Origin: Monoglobus pectinilyticus
GTDB taxonomy: Bacteria > Bacillota > Clostridia > Monoglobales > Monoglobaceae
Direction of reading: 5' to 3'
NCBI RefSeq assembly: GCF_002874775.1
Contig: NZ_CP020991.1
Location: 1,431,225 to 1,495,224, forward strand
Length of the DNA: 64,000 nt
This document shows, in pieces, positions 1 through 8,660 of the stretch. The position numbers were made by a program, and so were the translations under genes. Positions within the stretch are counted from its first letter, which is position 1. Each line of letters begins with the position of its first letter. The notes under the pieces are model-generated. The model was not told where the DNA came from. It ran no database searches and saw nothing but the letters and a program-made list of their open reading frames with translations.

Positions 1-33
1 TATAATAGCAACAACTTTAAATCTTCTTGTCAT
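1..33 (-). CDS. 5' end of an unidentified gene running off the left edge
   Basis: On the minus strand an ATG at 33-31 follows a good ribosome binding site (GAGGGG, about 7 nt upstream). It opens a frame reading MTRRFKVVAII before the window ends. A sigma-A type promoter lies about 120 nt upstream on the same strand. The basic start followed by hydrophobic residues could begin a signal peptide or a membrane anchor, but eleven residues are too few to assign a family. It follows the stalk-domain gene on the same strand. Confidence 0.55.
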   Translation of the reverse strand, partial: MTRRFKVVAII

Positions 34-153
34 TGAGATTCCCCTCGTAATGTTTGTGTTTTATATTTTTATGGTCAGAAAATATCTTATTCAAATATAT
101 TCAAGTATCAAATAAAAATTCGAGTTCATTATTCGACAAAAAATACTATGCTA

Positions 154-181
154 ATTATACCATATATTGTGGGCTTGTCAA
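154..181 (-). promoter_or_regulatory. Sigma-A type promoter for the left-edge gene
   Basis: Read on the minus strand, TTGACA (181-176) and TATAAT (159-154) are both perfect consensus and are separated by 16 nt. The promoter lies between the end of the stalk-domain gene and the ATG at 33, so it would drive the partial gene at the window edge. Confidence 0.7.
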
Positions 182-221
182 TAAAGCAATCTAATAGTTA
201 ACTAAATATTCATAAAAGTAT

Positions 222-956
222 TTAGAGGGGAAGTATAACTATTCTGAATATATCTCCCATGTAACCGGCTAGAACAGTTAGGCTGTCTTTGGTATATATA
301 TAGTAGTTCTCTTTTTCTAAGACAGTAAATCCGTTTGATGTCATAACTAACCGGTATTTTTCCTGAGCTCCTGTCTCCAGCCCGGTTTTTGAATAATTGT
401 ATATGGTTCCGTTTTCCAAAACCGAGACTGGACTGATACCAACACAAGCTCCAAAATCAGGGACTGTTGTATAGGTTTGATAAAATACCGTTGCCGAATT
501 ATCTAAAGGCGCTGAAGTAATGTTTACTCTATTTTTATCGTTTTCCCATTCCACAATACAGCCCAACGCTTCTGAAATTGCCCGGAGCGGCACGAATGTT
601 GTATCATATACGAGATTGGGTGGATTGTCAAGAGTGTTCGGTTCACCGTTTATATACATTATATTTAAGCCGATTGCCAATATAGCCGTGGTTTGACCTT
701 TTACCGCACTTACGCTTTGCGTGTCATCGTCCCATGTGACAGCCGCTCCGAGTTCCTCAAAAATTTTACGCATAGGAACCATTACCCTGTCGTTTTCCAT
801 ATACGGATTTGCCTGAAAGGAGACGCGTTTATTGTCAATATAGACGGAAATATTACTTGTTTCCGCAAATGACAATATGGGTATTGATAATGAAAATAGC
901 AGCAATAAGGCGGTAATTATTGAGATAATCTTATGACTTGTATTTTTTATATTCAT
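222..956 (-). CDS. Secreted copper amine oxidase N-terminal (stalk) domain protein
   Basis: A 244-residue exported protein. Residues 1-31 form a signal peptide (lysine, a long hydrophobic core, then SFAET). Residues 35-150 carry two copies of the copper-amine-oxidase-like N-terminal fold (PF07833 type): VMVPMRKIFEELGAAV with WDDDTQSV, then TFVPLRAISEALGC with WENDKNRV. The last 90 residues are unassigned. The fold is common in secreted Clostridia proteins and is thought to be a structural or wall-associated module; no copper enzyme is implied. The ATG at 956 has GGAG 7 nt upstream. It follows nadE by 14 nt on the same strand, so the two may be co-transcribed. A second stalk protein lies at 25047. 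Confidence 0.8.
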   Translation of the reverse strand: MNIKNTSHKIISIITALLLLFSLSIPILSFAETSNISVYIDNKRVSFQANPYMENDRVMVPMRKIFEELGAAVTWDDDTQSVSAVKGQTTAILAIGLNIMYINGEPNTLDNPPNLVYDTTFVPLRAISEALGCIVEWENDKNRVNITSAPLDNSATVFYQTYTTVPDFGACVGISPVSVLENGTIYNYSKTGLETGAQEKYRLVMTSNGFTVLEKENYYIYTKDSLTVLAGYMGDIFRIVILPL

Positions 957-970
957 TTTTATTCTCCGGT

Positions 971-2851
971 TTAAAATATTATTTCACTGTCGCTTGGCAT
1001 TCTCCAGTCACCTCTAGGAGACAGCGATACGGTTCCAACTTTGGGGCCGTCAGGCAGACATGAGCGTTTAAATTGGTTTTGATAAAAACGCTTATAGAAC
1101 ACATCAAGCCATTTTTTTATTATATTATCTGAATATGTTCCGTCAAAGGCGGCTTTAGCCATTCTGTATATTTTGGATTTGGTAAAACCAAAGCGCAGAA
1201 AGTAGAATAGGAAAAAGTCGTGCAGTTCATAGGGGCCTACCAAACTTTCTGTCTGCTGTGATATATTGCCGTCCTCAGACGGAAGAAGCTCAGGGCTTAC
1301 CGGAGTTTCTAATATATCATACAAAGTGAATTTAAGTTTATGGTCGCTTATATCAGCAACATGCTTAACAAGATATTTAACCAATGTTTTCGGTATAGAG
1401 GCGTTAACTCCATACATTGACATGTGGTCTCCGTTATAAGTTGCCCACCCTAATGCAAGCTCGCTGAGGTCTCCTGTACCGACGACTATACCGCCGGTTT
1501 CGTTGGAATAATCCATCAAAACCTGTGTTCTCTCACGAGCCTGCGCATTTTCATATGTTGTATTATGGTTATTGATGTCTGCGCCTATGTCTTTTAAGTG
1601 CTGAGTGACAGATTCGTTTATTGGAATCTCCACAAGTTCAGCGCCGATATATTCAATCAACTTTTTGGCGTTGTTGTAAGTCCTGTCTGTAGTTCCAAAG
1701 CATGGCATAGTTACGGCTTTTATTCCGCGAAATGATATTCTGAGCATTTCAAAAGCTTTGGCGGCAACCAAAAGCGCTAAGGTGCTGTCAAGCCCCCCCG
1801 AAATTCCTATTGTAACAGTGTTGCAGCCGATATGCTGAAGTCTTTTTCTGAGACCTTCAGCCTGCATTGTGAAAATAAGTTCACAGCGTTCATTTAGGTC
1901 CGCAGTATTTTTGGGAACAAACGGGTGAGGGTCAAAACGCCGCTCAAGTTCTGCATCGTTTACTGCTGTAGAAAAGTAAATTTTTTGATACTCATTGTCG
2001 AATTTCTCAGTATAGGTGGTCATTTTTCGTCTTTCCAGCATTATTCGGTTTATGTCTATATCTGAGTATATGATTCCATTATTAAACAGTGTAGATTCAG
2101 TAAGCAACGAACCGTTTTCGGCAATTAAATTATGTCCGGAAAAGACCAAATCAGTTGTCGATTCTCCGTCTCCGGCGTCCGCGTATACGTAGCCGCAAAG
2201 CGCTCTGGCGGACTGAGAAGTAACCAGTTTTCTCCTGTATTCAGCTTTTGAGATAACCTCGTCGCTGGCTGAGAGGTTTAAAATTATAGAAGCCCCGTTT
2301 TCAGAAAGGTAACCTGAAGGCGGATTTGTTACCCACAAATCTTCACAGATTTCAACTCCTACTTTAAAATCTGAGGGATACTCCGCACAGAATATCAATT
2401 TAGGACCCGCAAAATAATCCTTACATCCAATTCTGACTGTCGTATTGCTATCTAAAGTATTAAAGTGCCGTGCTTCATAAAACTCTGAGTAATTAGGAAG
2501 ATGACTTTTGGTAACAAAACCGAGAATATCACCGTCTTTTATTATAGCCGCGGCATTATAAAGTTTGCTTTCTATTGCTAGGGGAAGTCCTACGGCAATC
2601 AGTATATCTAGATTTACTGTTGCGTCAGCAATTTCAAAAACAGATTTTAGAGCATTTTTAATCAAAGCGTCCTGCATAAATAAGTCGCCGCATGTGTATG
2701 CGGTAACACATAGTTCCGGGAAAGTTATCAGTTTTGCTCCGTGACTTGCGGCTTCTTTGACATTTTCAATAATTTGTTTAGCATTAAAGTTTGTATCTCC
2801 GACTTTTATTCGCGGTGTGGCTGCGGCAACTTTTATAAATCCGTCTTTCAT
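971..2851 (-). CDS. nadE: Glutamine-dependent NAD+ synthetase
   Basis: Catalyses the last step of NAD synthesis, amidating nicotinate adenine dinucleotide with ATP and ammonia taken from glutamine. The 626 residues are the usual two-domain length. The N-terminal nitrilase-type amidase (about 1-270) has the Glu-Lys-Cys triad: E46 in FPELCVTAY, K115 in TKSHLPNY and C169 in GVEICEDLW. The C-terminal synthetase has the ATP-pyrophosphatase loop ISGGLDST near residue 350 and GTGDLSELALGW further on. The start MKDGFIKVAAATP matches the family although the ribosome binding site is weak. It lies 48 nt downstream of mtaB on the same strand and could be transcribed with it. Confidence 0.95.
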   Translation of the reverse strand: MKDGFIKVAAATPRIKVGDTNFNAKQIIENVKEAASHGAKLITFPELCVTAYTCGDLFMQDALIKNALKSVFEIADATVNLDILIAVGLPLAIESKLYNAAAIIKDGDILGFVTKSHLPNYSEFYEARHFNTLDSNTTVRIGCKDYFAGPKLIFCAEYPSDFKVGVEICEDLWVTNPPSGYLSENGASIILNLSASDEVISKAEYRRKLVTSQSARALCGYVYADAGDGESTTDLVFSGHNLIAENGSLLTESTLFNNGIIYSDIDINRIMLERRKMTTYTEKFDNEYQKIYFSTAVNDAELERRFDPHPFVPKNTADLNERCELIFTMQAEGLRKRLQHIGCNTVTIGISGGLDSTLALLVAAKAFEMLRISFRGIKAVTMPCFGTTDRTYNNAKKLIEYIGAELVEIPINESVTQHLKDIGADINNHNTTYENAQARERTQVLMDYSNETGGIVVGTGDLSELALGWATYNGDHMSMYGVNASIPKTLVKYLVKHVADISDHKLKFTLYDILETPVSPELLPSEDGNISQQTESLVGPYELHDFFLFYFLRFGFTKSKIYRMAKAAFDGTYSDNIIKKWLDVFYKRFYQNQFKRSCLPDGPKVGTVSLSPRGDWRMPSDSEIIF

Positions 2852-2899
2852 AGTTTTTACCAGGTACTTGAGGCCGTGGCTTCAGTACGCATCCTTTCT

Positions 2900-4204
2900 T
2901 TATAGTAATTCTCCATGTATAAACCCGTTTTTATATTCTGTGAGTTTTGCTTTTAACGTCTCTCCTGCTATGTTGTGGGAAGGACAATTAAATAACACGT
3001 CCATGTGATTCGGGGTAGTTCCATGATATATACCAGCTTCTTTTTCCTGCTCTGCCAGTATGGAAACAATCTTTCCCTCATATTTTCTGTAAAATTTTTC
3101 TTTCATATTCTCTGCCAGTTCAATCATTTGCCGGCTGCGGTCCTCTTTTATCTCGCCGCGTATTCTGTCAGGCAGTTTTTCAGCGGCAGTACCCTCTCTG
3201 ATAGAATACTTAAAAATGTGCATCTGCATAAACCCAATGGATTTGCAGAACTCATAAGATTCAAGAAACTCATCTTGTGTTTCTCCCGAAAATCCTACCA
3301 TTAAATCAGTTGTTATTGATGTGTCAGGAATATTTTCTCTTAAAAGTTCAACAGCTTTTTTGAATTCTTCTGATGTATAATGCCTGTTCATACGTTTGAG
3401 AGTTGCATTTGAACCGCTTTGAAGGGACAGATGAAACTGAGGACAGAGTTTTGTTAGGTTCTTTGCACGGCTGACAAAATCCTGTGTGATAATTACAGGC
3501 TCAATAGAACCTAGACGTATTCTTTCTATGCCTTTTACATTATTAACAGATTCTATCACATCTATAAGTTTAAGTCCATTGTTTAAATCTTTGCCGTATG
3601 AGCCGATATGTATACCGGTCAATACCACTTCTTTATACCCATTTTCAGCCAGGGTCTCAGCTTCGCTGACAATTTTTTCTATATTACGGGAACGCACCGG
3701 CCCCCTAGCATATGGAATAATGCAGTAAGTACAGAAGTTATTGCAGCCATCCTCTATCTTGATATTGGCGCGGACTCTGCTTTGAGTATGAGTGACCGGA
3801 AGTTCTTCATATTCGTGTTCGGTTAGAATATTATCTACAATATCTGCCTTTTTGCCTTGTTCTGCAGCCTTAACTAATTCAACGATTTTTGAGCGTCCTT
3901 TATTGCCGATTATTATATCAGCGCCAAGTTCTCTGACCTCTTCGGGTGATGTTTGTGAAAAACACCCTGTCACAGCTATTAAGGCGTTCGGGTTTTGGCG
4001 TTTTGCTCTGCGTATCTGCTGTCTTGATTTTCTTGCGCCCATGCCTGTAACTGTACAGGTATTTACAACACAGACGTCAGCAGGAGCGTTGTCATCGGTT
4101 ATTATTTCATATCCTGATTCTCTGAACAGCTCAGCCATTGATTCGCTCTCGTATATGTTTGTTTTACAGCCTAGTGTAATAAATTTTACTGTAATTTTTG
4201 TCAC
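2900..4204 (-). CDS. mtaB: tRNA (t6A37) methylthiotransferase MtaB
   Basis: A radical-SAM enzyme that adds a methylthio group to t6A37 of tRNAs reading ANN codons. The N-terminal UPF0004 domain begins FITLGCKTNIYES and supplies cluster cysteines (also CVVNTCTVT and VTGCFSQ). The radical-SAM motif is CNNFCTYCIIPYARG, followed by a C-terminal TRAM-like domain. Start choice is uncertain. The frame is open back to an ATG at 4273, but that extension is unlike the family. A GTG at 4204 (the end given here) sits only 1-2 nt after the Shine-Dalgarno GAGAGGA. An ATT at 4195 sits about 10 nt after it and would give the typical N-terminus MTVKFITLGCKTN. Confidence 0.92.
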   Translation of the reverse strand: MTKITVKFITLGCKTNIYESESMAELFRESGYEIITDDNAPADVCVVNTCTVTGMGARKSRQQIRRAKRQNPNALIAVTGCFSQTSPEEVRELGADIIIGNKGRSKIVELVKAAEQGKKADIVDNILTEHEYEELPVTHTQSRVRANIKIEDGCNNFCTYCIIPYARGPVRSRNIEKIVSEAETLAENGYKEVVLTGIHIGSYGKDLNNGLKLIDVIESVNNVKGIERIRLGSIEPVIITQDFVSRAKNLTKLCPQFHLSLQSGSNATLKRMNRHYTSEEFKKAVELLRENIPDTSITTDLMVGFSGETQDEFLESYEFCKSIGFMQMHIFKYSIREGTAAEKLPDRIRGEIKEDRSRQMIELAENMKEKFYRKYEGKIVSILAEQEKEAGIYHGTTPNHMDVLFNCPSHNIAGETLKAKLTEYKNGFIHGELL

Positions 4205-4317
4205 TTCCTCTCGAAAAATGAAAGTCTTACAGATTTTTAGCCACATTGTTTGAAAATGCTGGAAATGTTGCATAAAAATCTTTAAAGAAAATTATACAAT
4301 AATTATAGTATTTTTGA

Positions 4318-4346
4318 TTGACTAATGCAAGATAAAATTATATAAT
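4318..4346 (+). promoter_or_regulatory. Sigma-A type promoter for the HPr-like gene
   Basis: TTGACT at 4318-4323 and a perfect TATAAT at 4341-4346, separated by 17 nt. The transcript would start near 4353, about 47 nt before the HPr-like ATG. The divergent mtaB gene begins upstream. Confidence 0.75.
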
Positions 4347-4399
4347 TTAATGGATAAAAATAAATTAAGTTAAAACAATTTTATTGGAGGTAGAGAGAA

Positions 4400-4627
4400 A
4401 TGAAAAAGGTTACTGTATCATTAGCTTCAATCAACGATGTAAAAAGTTTTGTAAACATTGTTTCAAAGTATGATTTTGATGTTGACTTAATCTCAGGCAG
4501 ATACGTTGTTGACGCTAAGTCAATAATGGGTATATTCAGTCTTGATTTGTCTAAGCCGATTGATGTTGAGGTTATGACTGATGATTGTGATTCATTTATT
4601 GATGAAATAAAGCCGTTTACTGTTTAA
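4400..4627 (+). CDS. HPr-family protein lacking the catalytic histidine
   Basis: A 75-residue protein. It aligns with HPr of the phosphotransferase system through SKYDFDVDL and DAKSIMGIFSLDL, against SKYDADVNL and LKSIMGVMSL in Bacillus HPr. The regulatory serine (Ser46 of HPr, in KSIMG) is kept. The phosphorylatable His15 is replaced by Ser and Arg17 by Asn, so it cannot carry phosphate from enzyme I in the usual way. By analogy with Crh, which also lacks His15, it could be a regulatory partner of HPr kinase and CcpA, but this is inference. It has its own promoter and an upstream TTGGAGG site, and no PTS gene is nearby. Confidence 0.8.
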   Translation: MKKVTVSLASINDVKSFVNIVSKYDFDVDLISGRYVVDAKSIMGIFSLDLSKPIDVEVMTDDCDSFIDEIKPFTV

Positions 4628-4648
4628 TTTTAATTTGTAATAGGTTTT

Positions 4649-4708
4649 CCGATACCGTATTTTGGGGCTGATGTATTCATTAGCCTCCGGGGTATGCGGT
4701 TTTATCGG
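4649..4708 (+). other. Imperfect long hairpin between the HPr-like gene and tadA
   Basis: CCGATA/TATCGG (4649-4654 with 4703-4708), CCGTAT/ATGCGG (4655-4660 with 4694-4699, one G-U) and GGGGCT/AGCCTC (4664-4669 with 4682-4687) stack into one stem broken by small internal loops. No U-run follows directly, so it is not an ordinary intrinsic terminator. It ends about 50 nt before the tadA ribosome binding site and may shape the transcript there. It lacks the conserved apical loop of SRP RNA. Confidence 0.4.
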
Positions 4709-4765
4709 GTTGTGGTGTGTCTGTCATTTTTAATATTGGCGTATAAATATGCCGCGGAGGTTAGT

Positions 4766-5197
4766 TTGGAAAACGAATATATGCGTCTTGCCCTCAATGA
4801 GGCTGCTTTGGCGGAAGCCTCGGGCGATATTCCGGTAGGGGCCGTGATTGTAAAAAATGGTGTGGTGATAGCAAAAGCCCACAACACCAGGGAAAAGTAC
4901 ATGAACGCTTTGTGTCATGCGGAGATTTCAGCTATTAACAGTGCTTGCCGTTATCTTAATAACTGGCGGCTTGACGACTGCGATATGTATGTTACGCTGG
5001 AGCCTTGCATTATGTGTTCCGGTGCTGTCGTTCAGTCAAGAATAAGACGCGTGTTTTTTGGCGCCTATGATATCGAAAACGGTTATATGGCGTCGAATTT
5101 TGTTCCGGGTTTGAAATTGCCTGAATGTTATTGCGGTATAATGGAAGAAGAATGCAAATCAGCTTTGGTAAAGTTTTTTGATAAGCTGAGGAAATAA
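4766..5197 (+). CDS. tadA: tRNA-specific adenosine deaminase TadA
   Basis: Deaminates A34 of tRNA-Arg(ACG) to inosine. The zinc-dependent cytidine-deaminase fold shows H51-A-E53 (proton-shuttle Glu) and the ligands C81 and C84 in PCIMC. The start is set at TTG 4766, which follows GGAGG (4756-4760) by 5 nt and gives the family-like N-terminus (M)ENEYMRLALNEA. An ATG at 4694 is in frame, but it would add 24 unrelated hydrophobic residues inside the upstream hairpin. The resulting length is 143 residues, typical for TadA. It has no obvious promoter of its own and may be co-transcribed with the HPr-like gene. Confidence 0.92.
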   Translation: MENEYMRLALNEAALAEASGDIPVGAVIVKNGVVIAKAHNTREKYMNALCHAEISAINSACRYLNNWRLDDCDMYVTLEPCIMCSGAVVQSRIRRVFFGAYDIENGYMASNFVPGLKLPECYCGIMEEECKSALVKFFDKLRK

Positions 5198-5297
5198 TAT
5201 ATATGTTTTAAAGCTGATAAAATGATAGTTTGATAATAAAATTTAATTAGTGAAAATATAACGTTAGAAAAAACTTAAATTTAAGGAGAAAATACAA

Positions 5298-7919
5298 ATG
5301 TCTAAAAAATATGTATACCTTTTCAGCGAAGGCGACGCGTCAATGAGAAACATTCTCGGAGGCAAAGGTGCTAACTTGGCGGAAATGACAAGAATGGGAT
5401 TTCCGGTTCCGCAGGGATTCACGGTTTCAACAGAGGCGTGTACAAAATACTACGAGGATGGACAGAAAATATCTGATGAGATTTTAGAGCAAATATATGC
5501 GGCTTTGGCCGAGACAGAAAAAATCGTCGGAAAAAAGTTTGGAGATTTAGAAAATCCATTCCTGGTATCTGTTAGAAGCGGTGCGCGCGCGTCAATGCCC
5601 GGTATGATGGATACAATATTAAATTTAGGATTAAACGATATAGCTGTTCAGGGTCTTGCTAAGAAGACAAATAATGAGAGGTTCGCTTATGACAGTTACC
5701 GCCGTTTTATACAGATGTTCTCAGATGTTGTTATGGAACTCTCAAAGAAACGTTTTGAAGAAATTATTGATGAGATGAAAGAGGAGAGAGGTATCACATT
5801 TGATACCGAGTTTTCAACTGAAGACCTCAAGGAAATGGTTGAGAAGTTCAAAGCGTTCTATAAGTCTGAAAAAGGTGAAGACTTCCCTCAGGACCCAAAA
5901 GTTCAGATGATAGAGTCTATAAAAGCTGTGTTCCGTTCATGGGATAACCCGAGAGCTAATGTTTACAGAAGAATGAATGATATTCCTTATTCATGGGGTA
6001 CTGCTGTTAATGTTCAGGCTATGGTATTCGGTAACATGGGCGAGACTTCCGGTACAGGTGTTGCGTTTACGCGTAATCCATCCACCGGAGAGAAAAAACT
6101 GTATGGAGAGTATCTCATAAACGCTCAGGGAGAAGACGTTGTTGCAGGTGTAAGAACACCTAACCCAATTGCTCAGCTTGAAAACGATATGCCTGAGGTA
6201 TATAAAGAGTTTACAGAGATTGCAACAAAATTGGAGAACCATTACAGAGACATGCAGGATATGGAGTATACAATTGAAGAAGGAAAGCTCTACATGCTTC
6301 AAACCCGTAATGGTAAAAGAACTGCAGCTTCTGCAATAAAAATAGCTGTTGATTTGGTTAACGAGGGTATGCTTACCAAAGAGGAAGCTATTCTAAAGGT
6401 TGAGCCAAAGCAGCTTGATTCCCTGCTTCATCCAACATTTGTTCAAGATGAACTTAAAAAAGCTGATGTGTTTGTAAAAGGTCTTGCAGCGTCACCAGGT
6501 GCTGCTTGCGGTAAGGTTTATTTTACTGCTGAAGATTGTGTTGAAGCGGTTCAAAGAGGCGAAAAGGTTGTTCTTGTGCGTTTGGAAACGTCGCCTGAGG
6601 ATATTGAGGGTATGGACGCTGCTGAAGGTATTTTGACCTCAAGAGGCGGCATGACAAGTCACGCTGCTGTTGTTGCCCGCGGAATGGGTACATGCTGTGT
6701 AGCCGGCTGCGGTGATGTTAAAGTTGATTATGATAACAGCTGTTTCTATGTGAATGATACGAAAGTTTCAGAAGGAGACTATATTTCTCTTGACGGCTCA
6801 ACAGGTAACGTTTATCTTGGACAAATCCCTACAGAGGAAGCAAAGCTGGCAGGTGATTTTGAAACGTTTATGGGCTGGGCTGATGAAATCAGAACTCTTA
6901 AAGTTTATACAAACGCTGACACTCCGCGTGACGCTAAACATGCGGTTGAGTTCGGAGCTCAGGGTATAGGCCTTTGCCGTACTGAACATATGTTCTTTGC
7001 TGAAGACAGAATTGCCGCTATACGTGAAATGATAGTGTCAAAGACTGTTGAGCAAAGAAAGGCAGCTCTTGATAAACTTTTACCTATGCAGCGCGGAGAT
7101 TTTGAAGAGCTGTACAGAGTAATGGGTGACAGACCTGTGACGGTTCGTCTGCTTGACCCGCCGCTTCATGAGTTTGTTCCGCATACAGATGAAGAAATAA
7201 AGGATTTGGCAAAGGAAATGGGACTCGAATTTGCTGACCTTAAGGCAACTGTTGAGGGTCTTAAAGAATTCAACCCAATGCTGGGTCACAGAGGATGCCG
7301 TTTGGCCGTAACATATCCTGAAATCGCTGAGATGCAGGCACGTGCCATAATGGAAGCCGCTGTAGCCTGCAACAAAGACGGATTAAACGTTGTTCCTGAA
7401 ATTATGATACCGTTGGTTGGAGAAGTTAAGGAACTTAAATATGTAAAGAGTTTTGTTGTTGAAACTGCAAAGAAGGTTCTTGAAGAAAATAATATGGACT
7501 TTGATTTTGAGGTTGGAACCATGATAGAAGTTCCCCGTGCAGCTTTAACAGCTGGAGAAATTGCAAAAGAAGCTGAGTTCTTCTCATTCGGAACCAATGA
7601 CTTGACGCAGATGACTTTTGGATTCTCGCGTGATGACGCAGGTGCATTCCTTAATGACTATTATGAAAAGAAGATATTTGAATCCGATCCGTTTGCTAAG
7701 CTCGACCAAATAGGTGTTGGTAAGCTGGTTCGCATGGCGGCTGAGGCAGGCAGAGAAGCTCGTCCTGAGATTAAATTAGGTATATGCGGAGAACATGGCG
7801 GTGATCCTTCTACTATTGATTTCTGTCATAGAGTTGGTCTGAACTATGTATCATGTTCACCGTTCCGTGTTCCAATAGCAAGGCTTGCGGCAGCTCATGC
7901 AGCAGTAAATAATAAGTAA
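5298..7919 (+). CDS. ppdK: Pyruvate, phosphate dikinase
   Basis: Interconverts pyruvate, ATP and phosphate with PEP, AMP and pyrophosphate; in anaerobes it often serves as a pyrophosphate-linked glycolytic step. At 873 residues it is full length. The N-terminal ATP-grasp domain starts MSKKYVYLFSEGDASM. The swivelling domain has the phosphorylated His455 in GGMTSHAAVVARGMG, the same number as in the Clostridium symbiosum enzyme. The C-terminal TIM barrel ends with C830 in GICGEHGGDP and the conserved CSPFRVPIARLAAAHA. The ATG follows AAGGAGA. It is a single gene, closed by a terminator 33 nt after the stop. Confidence 0.97.
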   Translation: MSKKYVYLFSEGDASMRNILGGKGANLAEMTRMGFPVPQGFTVSTEACTKYYEDGQKISDEILEQIYAALAETEKIVGKKFGDLENPFLVSVRSGARASMPGMMDTILNLGLNDIAVQGLAKKTNNERFAYDSYRRFIQMFSDVVMELSKKRFEEIIDEMKEERGITFDTEFSTEDLKEMVEKFKAFYKSEKGEDFPQDPKVQMIESIKAVFRSWDNPRANVYRRMNDIPYSWGTAVNVQAMVFGNMGETSGTGVAFTRNPSTGEKKLYGEYLINAQGEDVVAGVRTPNPIAQLENDMPEVYKEFTEIATKLENHYRDMQDMEYTIEEGKLYMLQTRNGKRTAASAIKIAVDLVNEGMLTKEEAILKVEPKQLDSLLHPTFVQDELKKADVFVKGLAASPGAACGKVYFTAEDCVEAVQRGEKVVLVRLETSPEDIEGMDAAEGILTSRGGMTSHAAVVARGMGTCCVAGCGDVKVDYDNSCFYVNDTKVSEGDYISLDGSTGNVYLGQIPTEEAKLAGDFETFMGWADEIRTLKVYTNADTPRDAKHAVEFGAQGIGLCRTEHMFFAEDRIAAIREMIVSKTVEQRKAALDKLLPMQRGDFEELYRVMGDRPVTVRLLDPPLHEFVPHTDEEIKDLAKEMGLEFADLKATVEGLKEFNPMLGHRGCRLAVTYPEIAEMQARAIMEAAVACNKDGLNVVPEIMIPLVGEVKELKYVKSFVVETAKKVLEENNMDFDFEVGTMIEVPRAALTAGEIAKEAEFFSFGTNDLTQMTFGFSRDDAGAFLNDYYEKKIFESDPFAKLDQIGVGKLVRMAAEAGREARPEIKLGICGEHGGDPSTIDFCHRVGLNYVSCSPFRVPIARLAAAHAAVNNK

Positions 7920-7951
7920 TTATTTCATTAAAAAATAAATTCAATCATAAT

Positions 7952-7987
7952 AAGCGTATTGCTGGCGGCAGTAATACGCTTGTTTTT
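7952..7987 (+). terminator. Intrinsic terminator after ppdK
   Basis: AAGCGTATT (7952-7960) pairs perfectly with AATACGCTT (7973-7981) around a 12-nt loop and is followed by GTTTTTT. Confidence 0.85.
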
Positions 7988-7988
7988 T

Positions 7989-8623
7989 GTCAACAAAAGT
8001 ATGATTTTATAAATATGATTAAATACGTTAGAGAATATCAGATAAATAATATTAAATTGAAGTATTTTTCTGCCTGTAAGTCTGACAGTGCAGCTTATAA
8101 GCGGGTAAATATAATGATAATATATGAGTATAGTAAATAAAAGTAAGCTCTGGTTAAATGTCTTGATATATCATATTAAAATTCTTTTCATAAATATAAT
8201 TTTTTGGACTGAATAATATTTGAGATAATGAATTATGTTTAAAGTTTTTGTAATCACAGTATGTGAAACAAAGGAAGTTCTGTAAAACTCACCTCTTGGT
8301 AAACTACAATAAATTGTAGAGAAAAATTAAAGGTGTTTATAGTGAAATTGGGTCGGTTTGATTCCGCATTACAAGTTCGGTTACGCCTCCAATGCCTGCA
8401 AAACCACATTTTTATATAGTTTTAATATTTATTTTTTGATATATAACCTTAACATTTTTGCCTGATTTATTGTAAATTGTCAGCTATTCTACAGCAATTT
8501 AATTCAATTGTAAATATTTCTTTCGCTATATATAAAAATAATTAAAACTTTATTATTATGTAATTTTTGAAGCTTGAAATATTAACCTGATAAACATATA
8601 AAAAACTAAATAAAATATAAAAA
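7989..8623. other. Long intergenic stretch with one less AT-rich island
   Basis: No convincing gene is seen. Most is very AT-rich. Within it 8262-8405 is clearly less so and contains a 7-bp hairpin (8304-8319) enclosed by CACCT/AGGTG (8290-8294 with 8331-8335), then GGTCGGTTTGATTCCGC and GTTCGGTTACGCC. Neither a tRNA nor a known riboswitch could be fitted. A minus-strand frame of about 50 codons starts at 8414 but has no ribosome binding site. Confidence 0.4.
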
Positions 8624-8655
8624 ATGCACAGCTTAGATATACTTAAGCTGTGCAT
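8624..8655 (-). terminator. Intrinsic terminator after the histidine kinase gene
   Basis: A perfect 12-bp stem (8624-8635 with 8644-8655) and an 8-nt loop lie 5 nt beyond the minus-strand stop at 8661. On the minus strand the stem is followed by a T-rich tract (TTTTATATTTTAT). Confidence 0.85.
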
Positions 8656-8660
8656 GATTT

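Noticed and set aside
4627-4766. SRP (4.5S) RNA, which often lies near tadA or dnaX in Firmicutes
   Set aside because: The apical GGAA tetraloop and the conserved symmetric loops are missing from the hairpin.
8340-8405. Possible tRNA or tmRNA end, because of GGTTTGATTCC-like and GTTCGGTT strings
   Set aside because: No acceptor stem, anticodon arm or CCA end could be folded around them.
8262-8414. Minus-strand frame of about 50 codons beginning MWFCRHWRR
   Set aside because: No Shine-Dalgarno site and a composition unlike the genes here; treated as non-coding island.
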